Of a DNA stretch of 64,000 nt, positions 25,927 to 34,213 are shown in pieces. Within the stretch, counting starts at the first letter, position 1; each line of letters begins with the position of its first letter. A program made the translations under genes and the position numbers. The stretch is from Amycolatopsis saalfeldensis (GTDB lineage: Bacteria > Actinomycetota > Actinomycetes > Mycobacteriales > Pseudonocardiaceae), in the NCBI RefSeq assembly GCF_900110575.1, contig NZ_FOEF01000001.1, positions 744,001 through 808,000 of the forward strand, read 5' to 3'. Below the pieces are notes generated by a model that had not been told where the DNA came from, did not search any database, and was given only the letters and a program-made list of their open reading frames with translations.

Positions 25927-28415
25927 TTCCGCTCCTGCTGGATGCCGCTGTTCGGGGTTCCGCGGCCGTCGTCCGGCAGCAGGGCGCGCAGGCGGCGATT
26001 CAGGCTCGGGAGGGCGGGCCAGTTGCTCGTCGCGATGAGGCGTTCGCCCTCGCGGACCAGTTCGCGGGCCTGGGCCGGGGACGACATCCGGTCCTGGGAT
26101 GCGCGCAGGGCGTTGAAGATCTCGACATCCAATGAACCGTCGCGGCGCAGGAGGCGGACCTGGAGGTCCAGGGCCTGCTCCGAAAGCTGCTCGGCGGCGG
26201 GCACGTCACGCGTGTTCTGCAGCTCGGCGTAACCGCGTTCGATGTCCGCCAGCTCCGTGCGGTCCTCCTCGGCGCCGACGCGGTCGACCAGGTCGCGGCA
26301 GTGCTCGATCTGGTCGCGCACCCGCTCCAGCACCTCCGGGACGCGCAGCTCCTCCTCGATGTCGTCCAGCTCGGCCTGGACGCCGCGGATCCGGGCCTCC
26401 GCGGAAACGGCGGCGCTCTCGTCGGTGGTCGCGGAGGCCACTTCCTCGCGGACCGACGGCACCACGCCCTGGTCGTCGAGCCGCATCAGCAGGCCGCGGG
26501 CGCGGTCCGAGCGCGTCACCTCGACCTGTTCGCGCAGCTGCTCGTGACGCGCCTCCACCTCGTTCATCAGCCGCCGCAGCGTCGGCGGGTCCGGCACGGT
26601 CCGGGTGTTCAGGTCGACCACGGCGTCGAATTCCTCGTTCAGCAGCGGCACCTCGGCGACCACCGAAACCAGCCGGGATTCGTTCATCTCGAAGAACATC
26701 TGCACTTCGCTGCCGCGCGGCAGGTCCCGGCGCAGGTCTTCGGCCCGGATCTCGATCAGGCCGACGGCGAGGTTGCGCTCGCCGCGCCTGCGCTCGCCCT
26801 CGACGATCGGGATCCGGATCGCCGCGCCGGTGTCGGTGCGGCGCAACGTGACCGTGGTGTGGAACGGCTGGTTGGCCTTCGCCGGCAACGTGGTGTTCTT
26901 CAGCAGCATCGGGGTGAACGTGCCGTCGGCCTCGGTCAGGCCCACGGAGTTGACCACCGTCTGCCCGGTCATCTCGTTGACCCACTGGGTGATCGTGATC
27001 GAGTCCGGGCTGACCGGCACCCGCGCGCCGGAGGGGTCCATCAGCTCCACGTCGAACCGGTTGCGCGCCAGGTCGGCCAGCAGCGCGTCGACGGTGAACG
27101 TGCCGTCGGCGGCCAGCGTCACCTCCGCGGTCCGGTACGAGGGGCGGCGGGCCGGGTCGTTCAGCGCGATCCGGAACCGGCTCCAGTCGGCGCCGCCCGG
27201 CGTCGCGCACCGGCCGGAGACCGGCACGGAGGTCAGGCTCGTGGTCGGCGGGTAGGACAGTTCGAGGGTGAACTCGCCGCGTTTCGGCGCGACGGCGGTG
27301 CGCGGCAGCGCGACCGTGCCGGCGTAGACCGCGGCGCCGCGCGCGACCACCGTGCTCGGGTCCTGGCTGTGGTCCAGCCGGATGCCGAGCCCCTCGGCAG
27401 GGTCCGCGAGCAGCTCCCGCAGGCTGGGCGACAGCGTCGGGCCGCCGACCAGCAGCAGCCGGTCGATGTCCGACGGCCCCAGGTTCGCCTTCGCCAGCGC
27501 TTCCCGGCAGAGCGTGATCGCCCGCCGGTAGAGCGGCCACGCGAGCTGGTCGACGTCCTCGCGCCGCAGGGTGTATTCGAACATCTCCGGCTGGCCGTCA
27601 CCACGCTGGAGGTCCAGCATGACCTGCGTCTGGCCGGACTGGGACAACGCGATCTTGCCCGCCTCCGCGCCGACGCGAAGGAACGCGAAGTTCCGCCGCC
27701 ACGCCGGGTTGTCCCGCCGGAAGTCCTTCAGCCCCAGCTCTTTCGCCGCGGCCGGGGCGAGCAGCCGGTCGACGATCGCGGCGTCGATGTTCTTGCCGCC
27801 GAGGCTCGTGTCGCCCGCGTGGTCGAGCACCTTCAGCTCGCCGTCGACCGTGCTGACCACGGCCGAGTCGAACGTGCCGCCGCCGAGGTCGAACACCATC
27901 CAGTACGCGCTGCTGGTCTCGTTCTGGAAGCCGTAGGCGAAGGCCGCCGCGGTCGGCTCCTGCACCAGCGGGCACGGCGCGGTGAAGCCGGCCAGCTTCG
28001 CGGCCTCGCTGGTGGCGTTGGTCTGGTTGAGCAGGAAGGCCGCGGGCACGGTGATCACCGCGGCCGCGGGCGCCTCGCCGAATCGGCGGGCGGCGTCACC
28101 GCGCAGCGTCTTGAGCACCTCGGCCGAAAGCTCCACCGGCGTCAGCGAAAGCCCGGAGCGGGTGAATTCACGGCGGACGTCCGCGAAGCCCATGGCCTGC
28201 TTGAATTCGATCTGCACGTTTTCCGGGTCGCGTTCGAGGCGGTCGCGGGCGGCGGCGCCGACCTGGATCACCCCCGCCTTCGGGATCCAGACCGCCGACG
28301 GCGTGTAGTCGCTCTGGGCGTTGTTCTTGACCATCGCGACGCCACCGTCGTCCAGCACCGCCATGGCGCTGTTCGTCGTGCCGAGGTCGACGCCGAAGTC
28401 AATGGTGTCGCGCAT
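25923..28415 (-). CDS. Hsp70-family protein with extended C-terminal region
   Basis: 830 residues, about 200 more than DnaK. The N-terminal 370 residues are an actin-like ATPase: GVDLGTTNSAMAV (phosphate 1), FDLGGGTFDSAVV (phosphate 2), and LLLVGGPTLSPSLRELL (adenosine region). After it comes no recognisable DnaK substrate domain but two beta-rich segments (about 390-600) and a long helical, partly coiled-coil C-terminus (about 620-820). It is therefore a specialised Hsp70 rather than the housekeeping chaperone. It overlaps the GrpE-like gene upstream by 17 nt and the OmpA-like gene downstream by 4 nt, so the unit is tightly coupled. Confidence 0.87.
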   Translation of the reverse strand: MRDTIDFGVDLGTTNSAMAVLDDGGVAMVKNNAQSDYTPSAVWIPKAGVIQVGAAARDRLERDPENVQIEFKQAMGFADVRREFTRSGLSLTPVELSAEVLKTLRGDAARRFGEAPAAAVITVPAAFLLNQTNATSEAAKLAGFTAPCPLVQEPTAAAFAYGFQNETSSAYWMVFDLGGGTFDSAVVSTVDGELKVLDHAGDTSLGGKNIDAAIVDRLLAPAAAKELGLKDFRRDNPAWRRNFAFLRVGAEAGKIALSQSGQTQVMLDLQRGDGQPEMFEYTLRREDVDQLAWPLYRRAITLCREALAKANLGPSDIDRLLLVGGPTLSPSLRELLADPAEGLGIRLDHSQDPSTVVARGAAVYAGTVALPRTAVAPKRGEFTLELSYPPTTSLTSVPVSGRCATPGGADWSRFRIALNDPARRPSYRTAEVTLAADGTFTVDALLADLARNRFDVELMDPSGARVPVSPDSITITQWVNEMTGQTVVNSVGLTEADGTFTPMLLKNTTLPAKANQPFHTTVTLRRTDTGAAIRIPIVEGERRRGERNLAVGLIEIRAEDLRRDLPRGSEVQMFFEMNESRLVSVVAEVPLLNEEFDAVVDLNTRTVPDPPTLRRLMNEVEARHEQLREQVEVTRSDRARGLLMRLDDQGVVPSVREEVASATTDESAAVSAEARIRGVQAELDDIEEELRVPEVLERVRDQIEHCRDLVDRVGAEEDRTELADIERGYAELQNTRDVPAAEQLSEQALDLQVRLLRRDGSLDVEIFNALRASQDRMSSPAQARELVREGERLIATSNWPALPSLNRRLRALLPDDGRGTPNSGIQQERK

Positions 28416-28947
28416 TCCTGTCCTCCGTGTTGCCGGGGGCGACCGGGCACCCCACGATGACCTGCCCCATCTGGATCCGGCGGTCGGCCAGGTACACCGA
28501 CGGCCGCACGGTCTCCACCACCCGCTCGGCGGTGAAGCCGGGTTCGTCCTGGAACACCAGGACCTCCAGCGCGAGACCGGAGTCGTACAGCGTCCCGTCG
28601 TGGTCCTGGACCGCCACGCCGGCGGCTTCGAGCGATTCCTGGCTCATCGCGAGCAGCCGGCCGGCCTGGCGCGCGGCCCGGTCGTCCGCGCCGTCGAGCC
28701 GTTTGCGGGCCCGCCACAACGCCGTCGCGGCCGTCGCGAGGTCCGATTCGGACAGTCCCGAGCCGGTGCCGGCGGTCGCCGACTGCCGTTCGGCGGCCGC
28801 GAGCGCGGTCGAGACCTGGGTGACCAGCTCTCGTAGCCGTTCCCGCTCTTCCTTGCCCCACAACGGTTCTTCGATGCGGAACTCCCGGTGCTGCCGGCGT
28901 TGCCGGGCCTCGGCGCGCCACCGCGCGTACGTTCCTGTGACAGTCAC
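28399..28947 (-). CDS. GrpE-like nucleotide exchange factor of the Hsp70 operon
   Basis: 182 residues. The first 110 or so are helical and charged, and the last 60 contain the small beta-domain pattern of GrpE (ERVVETVRPSVYLADRRIQM, then GQVIVGCP). GrpE proteins eject ADP from Hsp70, and position next to a specialised Hsp70 supports that role. The match is weak in the N-terminal dimerisation helix, so assignment rests on C-terminal motif plus context. The GTG at 28947 has GGGAGG 6 nt upstream; the gene starts 10 nt after the stop of the J-like membrane protein gene. Confidence 0.72.
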   Translation of the reverse strand: MTVTGTYARWRAEARQRRQHREFRIEEPLWGKEERERLRELVTQVSTALAAAERQSATAGTGSGLSESDLATAATALWRARKRLDGADDRAARQAGRLLAMSQESLEAAGVAVQDHDGTLYDSGLALEVLVFQDEPGFTAERVVETVRPSVYLADRRIQMGQVIVGCPVAPGNTEDRNARHH

Positions 28948-28957
28948 AGCCGCCTCC

Positions 28958-30472
28958 CTAGTCTCGTCCGGCCAGCCACGACGGCAACACCACGAACAGC
29001 AGCACCGCGGTGAGCACGGTCAGCCCGCTGGGGATCGCCGCCCCGCTCGCGTGGGCGATCCAGAAGACGCCGGCCACCACGGCCCCGAAGGCCACCAGCC
29101 CGGCCATCCCACCGGTGCTGCCCCGGTCGCTGAGCGCCGCGCCGATGCAGAACAGCAGCCCCAGGATGCCGATCACCAGGCACGAAACCAGCGGCGAAGC
29201 CAGCAGCGTCGACAGGAACGCCAGGCCGAGCGCGGTGTGCAGCAGCCCCAGCAGCACCCGTGCCTTCTTGGACGGCGGCGGCACCACCCCGTTCTCCTGC
29301 AGCCGGCGCATCGTGGCGATCATGCGCCTGGCCTGCTGCTGGTCCCCCGGCCGCCGCGAGTGGGCGAGGATCTGTTCCAGCGCTTGCTCGGCCTCGGCGT
29401 AGCGCCCCAGCCGGGTCAGGGTGGTGACCCGGCTCCACAGCTGGCCGACGTCGGTCGGCGGCAGCGGCGCCGTGGTCGCGGACCGCTCGTTGCGCCCGAT
29501 GGTCGCGAGGGTCTCGGAGTCGGTGCTCAGCCGGCGCGCGAGCGCGAACACGTCACGCACGAGCCGGCGTGACGAGGCGGGCACCTCCGAGAGGGCGACG
29601 CCGATGTTGTTCGCCGCGATCGCCGACGTTTCCCGCAATCGCCCGGCCCGCCGGTACTCCTCGAACGGCATCACGCGTTCGAGCCGGTCCAGCATCGGGG
29701 CCAGCTCGCCCAGCGCGCGCTCGGCGGCCTCTCGCGCACCACCGTTGTCGATGAGCTTTCGCAGCTCCTTCAACAGGTCTTCCCCGCGGCTGAAGGTGTC
29801 GCCGGCGGCTTCGGTGCGCGCGGCGGCTTCGGTGGCCTTGTCCACTCCCCACATCGAGAGGAAGCCGAGCAGCCGGTCGGGCTCGGGCGAGGCGGCGGCC
29901 AGCGTGACGAGCGGGGCGACCAGCGCGCCCGGCAGCGCGGCGCGCAGACCATCCACTGTGGACTCGTCGAGCCGCCGGTCGCCGCTGGTGCCGACCCGGT
30001 GGCGCAGGTGCTGCCAGAACGCCTCGCTGCGCTGGGTGAACGCCCAGTTGCGCGCGGCGTCGTTCCACAGCGGCATCGGGTGGTCCTCGGTCCGGTCGGC
30101 CTCGGCGTCCAGCGCCGCGGCGTGGGCCTTCACGGCGGCGTCGTGCCGGTCGTGCAGCTGGGGCGGGCAGTCGCAGTCCTCGGGCGCGCCCCAGTGGCCG
30201 AACACCTCGTCGACGAGCCGGTGCTCGGTGTTGCCCAGCTCGTCGAACGCCGAGCGGACCTGGTCCGGCGTCACGTCTTCGGGCACGCCCGGCGGGCGCC
30301 CGCCGACCTCGAGCGCGCCCAGCACCCGCAGCCGCCGCTCGCGGACGGCCCGGCGGGTGGCCGTCGCCGGGAGGCCGGTGATCCGGAACGGGTTGCGGCG
30401 GTACAGCTCCGGGGTCGCGACGGCCTTCAGCCGTGTCGCGGCCGTCCGGCTCCGGCCCTCGTTCGCACCCAT
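28958..30472 (-). CDS. J-domain-like multi-pass membrane protein of the Hsp70 operon
   Basis: 504 residues. Residues about 20-75 (LYRRNPFRITGLPATATRRA) resemble the opening of a J domain, but the HPD tripeptide needed to stimulate ordinary Hsp70 is missing. The middle (about 75-400) is helical, with a TPR-like block near 370 (RLGRYAEAEQALEQIL). The last 100 residues hold four predicted membrane helices. I infer a membrane-bound co-chaperone or recruiter for the downstream Hsp70. The ATG at 30472 is taken as the start; no good ribosome site precedes it, so a leaderless mRNA or another start is possible. It is the first gene of the operon. Confidence 0.7.
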   Translation of the reverse strand: MGANEGRSRTAATRLKAVATPELYRRNPFRITGLPATATRRAVRERRLRVLGALEVGGRPPGVPEDVTPDQVRSAFDELGNTEHRLVDEVFGHWGAPEDCDCPPQLHDRHDAAVKAHAAALDAEADRTEDHPMPLWNDAARNWAFTQRSEAFWQHLRHRVGTSGDRRLDESTVDGLRAALPGALVAPLVTLAAASPEPDRLLGFLSMWGVDKATEAAARTEAAGDTFSRGEDLLKELRKLIDNGGAREAAERALGELAPMLDRLERVMPFEEYRRAGRLRETSAIAANNIGVALSEVPASSRRLVRDVFALARRLSTDSETLATIGRNERSATTAPLPPTDVGQLWSRVTTLTRLGRYAEAEQALEQILAHSRRPGDQQQARRMIATMRRLQENGVVPPPSKKARVLLGLLHTALGLAFLSTLLASPLVSCLVIGILGLLFCIGAALSDRGSTGGMAGLVAFGAVVAGVFWIAHASGAAIPSGLTVLTAVLLFVVLPSWLAGRD

Positions 30473-30576
30473 GCCGCAAAAGTTAGGGCGGACGGCCGGG
30501 ACCGGTCCCGGCCCCGGAGTGACCGGCGTCACTTCGAACCGGTGGAACCCCGGGCGGCCGAGCGCGTGTACCCGGC

Positions 30577-31596
30577 ATGAACAGCAGAAAGCACGGGACC
30601 CGCCGCCGCTGGGGGTGGCCGCTGGTCCTGGCTGTGGTCGTCGCGGGGGCGGCGGGGGCCACGGCGTCGGCCGCGCCGGAGCCGACTCCCCTGGAGAAGT
30701 ACCGCGAACTTTCGCAGCAGGCCGAGAAGCTCAGCCAGGACCTGCTCGGCGCCCAGGCCGACCTCGACGCGAAGCAGGCCGACCTGGCGCGTGCCGGTCA
30801 GGATCTCGCGGCGGCGAAGGACACCGGCGCGAAGGCGGCCGGCGAGCAACAGCGTCACCAGGTCGACGTGGACCGGTTCGCCGGCGCCGCCTTCACCGGC
30901 AACTCCGAGCTGAACCGGCTTTCCGCGCTGTTGAGCGGCGAATCCATCGCCGACTACCTGCAGCGCTCGTCCGCGCTGGACGTGGTCGCCGCCAAGCAGC
31001 AGGCGGCGCTCGACACCCTGGCCGACGCCACCCACGCGGCGAACGACGCCACCGCGAAGGCCGCCGACGCCGAGCACCGCGCCCAGGCCGCCCGCGACGC
31101 CGCGGCCCGGCTGAAGTCCGACATCCAGGCCCGGCAGCACTCCCTCGACGACCAGATGCGCCGGCTCGAGGCCGCCGCCGGCGACCTGACCTCCGCCGAC
31201 CGCGCGGCGCAGCACGACGAGGGCGGCGACCCGCCGGACGTCCGCGCGCCCGCGGGCGCCGCGCAGGCCGCCGTCGACGCGGCGCTGAGCCGGCTGGGCA
31301 AGCCGTACCAGACGGGCGCGACCGGCCCCAACGCGTTCGACTGCTCCGGCCTGATGCTCTGGGCCTACGCCAAGGCGGGGGTGAGCCTGCCGCGCACCAG
31401 CCGGGCGCAGTCGGCGTTCGGCACCGCGATCCCGCGCGACCAGCTCCAGCCCGGTGACCTGGTGTTCTACTATTCGCCGGTCTCCCACGTCGGGATGTAC
31501 CTCGGCAACGGCAAGATGGTCCACGCGCCGGACACCGGGGACGTCGTCAAGATCTCCCCGCTGCAGAGCCAGTACGCCGGGGCCCGCCGCCCGTAG
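30577..31596 (+). CDS. Secreted NlpC/P60 cell-wall endopeptidase (RipA/RipB-like)
   Basis: 339 residues. A signal peptide (about 1-33, GATASAAP) precedes a long coiled-coil domain (about 38-215) that in relatives keeps the enzyme inactive until released. The C-terminal NlpC/P60 domain (about 228-335) has the catalytic Cys256 in FDCSGLM, a His in SHVGMYLG, and a further polar residue in MVHAP. Such enzymes cut the D-Glu to meso-DAP bond of peptidoglycan during cell separation. It is divergent from the Hsp70 operon across 104 nt. The ATG start has no strong Shine-Dalgarno. Confidence 0.9.
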   Translation: MNSRKHGTRRRWGWPLVLAVVVAGAAGATASAAPEPTPLEKYRELSQQAEKLSQDLLGAQADLDAKQADLARAGQDLAAAKDTGAKAAGEQQRHQVDVDRFAGAAFTGNSELNRLSALLSGESIADYLQRSSALDVVAAKQQAALDTLADATHAANDATAKAADAEHRAQAARDAAARLKSDIQARQHSLDDQMRRLEAAAGDLTSADRAAQHDEGGDPPDVRAPAGAAQAAVDAALSRLGKPYQTGATGPNAFDCSGLMLWAYAKAGVSLPRTSRAQSAFGTAIPRDQLQPGDLVFYYSPVSHVGMYLGNGKMVHAPDTGDVVKISPLQSQYAGARRP

Positions 31597-31611
31597 CCGA
31601 GGAAGCCCCCG

Positions 31612-32125
31612 ATGCCCGTACCCGCCGTCACGGCCGACGAAGTGGTGACGGTGCTGCACGCCCAGTGGACCCCGCTCGTCCGGCTGGCGACGCTGCTGGT
31701 CGACGACCAGGAGAGCGCGCGACGTCGTCCAGGACTGTTACGAGGCCGTGCTGCGCCTGCGCCCGGAGGTCGACGACGAGGACCATCTCGTCGCCTACCT
31801 CCGGCGGGCGGTGGTCAACCGGGCGCGCTCGGCGCTGCGGCGGCGCGGCACCGTGCTGCGGTACCTGGCGAAACTGCGCCCGCACTCCGCCCCGCCCGCC
31901 GACCGCGACCTGCTGACCGCCGAAGCCCACCGCGAGCTGCTCGGCGCGCTGGACCGCCTGCCGCCGCGTCAGCGCGAGGTGCTCGTGCTGCGGTACTACT
32001 GCGAGCTGGGGGAGGCCGAAATCGCCCGCACCCTGGGCATCCCGCCCGGCACCGTCAAGTCGACGGCCCACCGTGCGCTGGCCGCCCTCCGCCGCCGGAT
32101 GAAGGACGGGACGCATGAACTCTGA
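31612..32125 (+). pseudogene. ECF sigma factor (SigE-family) gene split by a frameshift
   Basis: The gene reads MPVPAVTADEVVTVLHAQWT... up to DDQESA in one frame, then continues as DVVQDCYEAVLRLRPEVD... in the next. Joined, this is a complete SigE-family sigma-70 protein of about 170 residues: region 2 around DVVQDCYEAV and region 4 with LDRLPPRQREVLVLRYY and GTVKSTAHRALAALRR. The break lies at about 31715-31721 in a GC dinucleotide run, and loss of one GC pair (or gain of one base) explains it. The partner gene downstream, overlapping by 11 nt, is intact. A sequencing or assembly error is as likely as a true mutation; if it is an error the gene is functional. Confidence 0.8.
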
Positions 32126-32987
32126 CCCGAGCCTCGAAGACGACCTCGCCGCCGCTCTGCGTGCACGGGCCGAGTCGGTGCCGGACACGCCGTGGTCGCC
32201 CCGCGCGAGCAGGACCCGTGACGCCGCGAGCCCTTGGCGGGAAAGGAAACCACGCCGGGTGGGAGCCACGCTCGTGGCGGCGGCCGCGCTGGCGCTGGCG
32301 GTGGTCGTGGTCGTCGTTTCGCAGGGGCCGGCCACGGCGCCGCCCGCGGCGTCCATTTCGGACACTCCGGGACACCTGGCGCCGGGCCATTTCTACTACT
32401 CGCTGTCGGTCTCGGCCGACGGTTCCGGGGAGCGGGTGCGGAGCGAGATCTGGCAGCCGGAGCCGTCGACGGGGATGTGGCTGCGCCGCAGCCAGGTCGG
32501 CACCGGCGAGCCCGCGACGTCGAGCGGCCGCTGCCTTTCGTTCAACACCCTCGCGGCGGCCGACGCCTGCACCCTCGCCCCGGGCTGGGCCAACCCGAGC
32601 CCGGAGTTCCTCGCGCGCGCCCCGCGCGACCCGGCCGTGATCGCGGCGCAGCTGGCCGCGGCCGCCCCGGGAAACAACGGCTCGGCGCCGCACCCATCGA
32701 GCGCGTACGCCACGCTTGCCGTCCTCCGTGTCGCCGCCCGCGCGAACGGGCTGCCCATCGATCTCTCACGCGCACTGCAACGCACGGCCGCCTTGCTGGC
32801 CCCGGCCAGCCCTTCCCGGAACCTCGACGGAGTCCCCGGCACGGCCTACGCCGCCTCGCCATCGGACGGCCTCGGCGCAGTGGTGATCTTCGACGCCGAG
32901 GGCACGTACATCGGCAGCCCGGCCGAGTCCTTCACCCGCGGCGTCGCGACCGAGGCCGGGGCGCCGCCGGTGAAACTGTTCCCCTGA
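32115..32987 (+). CDS. CU044_5270-like membrane protein, partner of the sigma gene
   Basis: 290 residues: a short cytoplasmic N-terminus (about 1-50), one membrane helix (about 50-70, VGATLVAAAALALAVVVVVV), and an extracytoplasmic domain of about 215 residues. It fits the CU044_5270-type proteins that commonly accompany actinomycete ECF sigma genes and probably act as anti-sigma factors or sensors. The ATG overlaps the end of the sigma gene by 11 nt, so the two are co-translated. I see no zinc-binding anti-sigma (HxxxCxxC) motif in the N-terminal part. Confidence 0.72.
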   Translation: MNSDPSLEDDLAAALRARAESVPDTPWSPRASRTRDAASPWRERKPRRVGATLVAAAALALAVVVVVVSQGPATAPPAASISDTPGHLAPGHFYYSLSVSADGSGERVRSEIWQPEPSTGMWLRRSQVGTGEPATSSGRCLSFNTLAAADACTLAPGWANPSPEFLARAPRDPAVIAAQLAAAAPGNNGSAPHPSSAYATLAVLRVAARANGLPIDLSRALQRTAALLAPASPSRNLDGVPGTAYAASPSDGLGAVVIFDAEGTYIGSPAESFTRGVATEAGAPPVKLFP

Positions 32988-32995
32988 ACCGAAAG

Positions 32996-34024
32996 TCAGC
33001 TCGACTCGCGCACGGTCAGTGACACCGGCAGAACCTGCTGGCCCGGCTTGATCTCCTGGCCTTCCAGCAACCGCATCAGGGTCACGACCATCGCGTGCAC
33101 CTGCTCACGCGGGTCCTGGTGGACCGACGTCAGCGGTGGGGTCATGGCCGGGGCCAGGGTGGCGTTGTCGTCGAAGCTGACGACGGCCACGTCTTCCGGG
33201 ATGCGGCGACCCGCGGCGGAGAGGGTGCGCAGCGCGCCGACCGCCATCATGTCGCTCGCCACGAACACCGAGTCCAGGTCCGGAGCCCGCTCGAGCAGCG
33301 CCGACATCGCCCGCGCGCCGCCGGACAGGGTGAAGTCCGACTCCTCGGCCAGCCCGGCCGGGTCGAGGCCCGCGTCCACGAGGGTCTTGCGCCAGCCCGC
33401 GAGCCGGTCGATCGGGGCGCCCTGGTCCTGCGGCCCGGCGATCGTCGCCACGCGCCGACGGCCCGCCTCCACCAGGTGCGAGACGGCCAGGCGCGCGCCG
33501 TTCTCGTTGTCGAAGTCGACCACGTGCACCCCGCGGCGGAGGTCGGCCGCCTGGCCGCCGAAGACCACCGGGACCCGCAGCAGCCGCAGCGCGCGCGGTA
33601 GCGGGTCGGCGCGGTGGGGCGCGAACACCAGCACCCCGTCGACGTGCCCGCCCTCCAGGAACCGCACCGTGCGCGTCAGGTCTTCGCGGGTGTCGCTGAA
33701 GATCAGCACCATCTGGCAGCCGACGTCGGCCAGCTCGCGGTAGCCGGCGCGCATCACCGCGGTGCGGTACGGGTCGTCGAGCAGCCGCGCCTCGGGCTCG
33801 GACAGCACCACGGCGATCGCGCCCGTCCGCCGCGTGACCAGCGACCGCGCGGCCTGGTTGGGCGAATAGCCGAGGTCCCGCGCCGCGGCCAGCACCTTCT
33901 CCCGCGAGCGGGCGCTGACGTAGGTGTCGTCGTTCAACGCACGCGAAGCCGTCGACCGGGAAACCCCGGCGAACGCCGCCACGTCCTCCAGCGTCGGCCG
34001 CTCGTCGTCCGATTTGGGCGCCAC
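32996..34024 (-). CDS. cebR: LacI-family repressor of the cellobiose operon (CebR-like)
   Basis: 342 residues. An N-terminal LacI helix-turn-helix (TLEDVAAFAGVSRSTASRAL, about residues 12-31) with hinge helix is followed by a periplasmic-binding-protein-like sensor domain. It is divergent from a CebEFG-BglC set and two copies of the CebR operator lie between them. In Streptomyces, CebR represses cellobiose uptake and is released by cello-oligosaccharides; the identical operator core makes the same role here very likely. The GTG at 34024 follows AGGAGGTGA; the frame runs further upstream but that part crosses the operator region and is not coding. Confidence 0.9.
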   Translation of the reverse strand: MAPKSDDERPTLEDVAAFAGVSRSTASRALNDDTYVSARSREKVLAAARDLGYSPNQAARSLVTRRTGAIAVVLSEPEARLLDDPYRTAVMRAGYRELADVGCQMVLIFSDTREDLTRTVRFLEGGHVDGVLVFAPHRADPLPRALRLLRVPVVFGGQAADLRRGVHVVDFDNENGARLAVSHLVEAGRRRVATIAGPQDQGAPIDRLAGWRKTLVDAGLDPAGLAEESDFTLSGGARAMSALLERAPDLDSVFVASDMMAVGALRTLSAAGRRIPEDVAVVSFDDNATLAPAMTPPLTSVHQDPREQVHAMVVTLMRLLEGQEIKPGQQVLPVSLTVRESS

Positions 34025-34089
34025 TGGGTCACCTCCTGCCCTCCTCGACGGCGCTGCCCTGATGATCGCGCCCAGCTTAGCGGGACCAA

Positions 34090-34107
34090 TCCGGGAGCGC
34101 TCCCGGA
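34090..34107. promoter_or_regulatory. CebR-type operator 1
   Basis: The perfect 18-bp palindrome TCCGGGAGCGCTCCCGGA contains the core GGGAGCGCTCCC of the known CebR site. It is 65 nt upstream of the repressor start and 24 nt upstream of the -35 of the operon promoter, so it probably serves autorepression and cooperates with operator 2. Confidence 0.88.
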
Positions 34108-34130
34108 ATGAAACACTCTGATAACCAACC

Positions 34131-34159
34131 TTGACATGCACAAGTACCTGCCACAGACT
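34131..34159 (+). promoter_or_regulatory. Sigma-70-type promoter of the cellobiose operon
   Basis: TTGACA at 34131-34136, then a 17-nt spacer and CAGACT at 34154-34159. The -35 is a perfect match; the -10 is a weak match. Transcription would begin near 34166, immediately ahead of operator 2, so repressor binding there would block initiation. Confidence 0.7.
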
Positions 34160-34168
34160 CGGCAGCCA

Positions 34169-34186
34169 TCTGGGAGCGCTCCCAGA
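34169..34186. promoter_or_regulatory. CebR-type operator 2
   Basis: The perfect 18-bp palindrome TCTGGGAGCGCTCCCAGA carries the exact 14-bp Streptomyces CebR consensus TGGGAGCGCTCCCA. Its centre is 79 bp from that of operator 1, and it overlaps the likely transcription start of the binding-protein operon. Confidence 0.92.
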
Positions 34187-34213
34187 AATCGAACCTTCAA
34201 GGGGTTGACGACG

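Noticed and set aside
31700..31730. Programmed ribosomal frameshift in the sigma gene
   Set aside because: No slippery heptamer or downstream pseudoknot is seen; the GC-repeat context fits an indel instead.
34136..34213. Upstream start for the CebE-like protein at 34136
   Set aside because: That segment contains the -10 box and operator 2 and would precede the signal peptide with non-hydrophobic sequence; the GTG at 34214 has a proper ribosome site.
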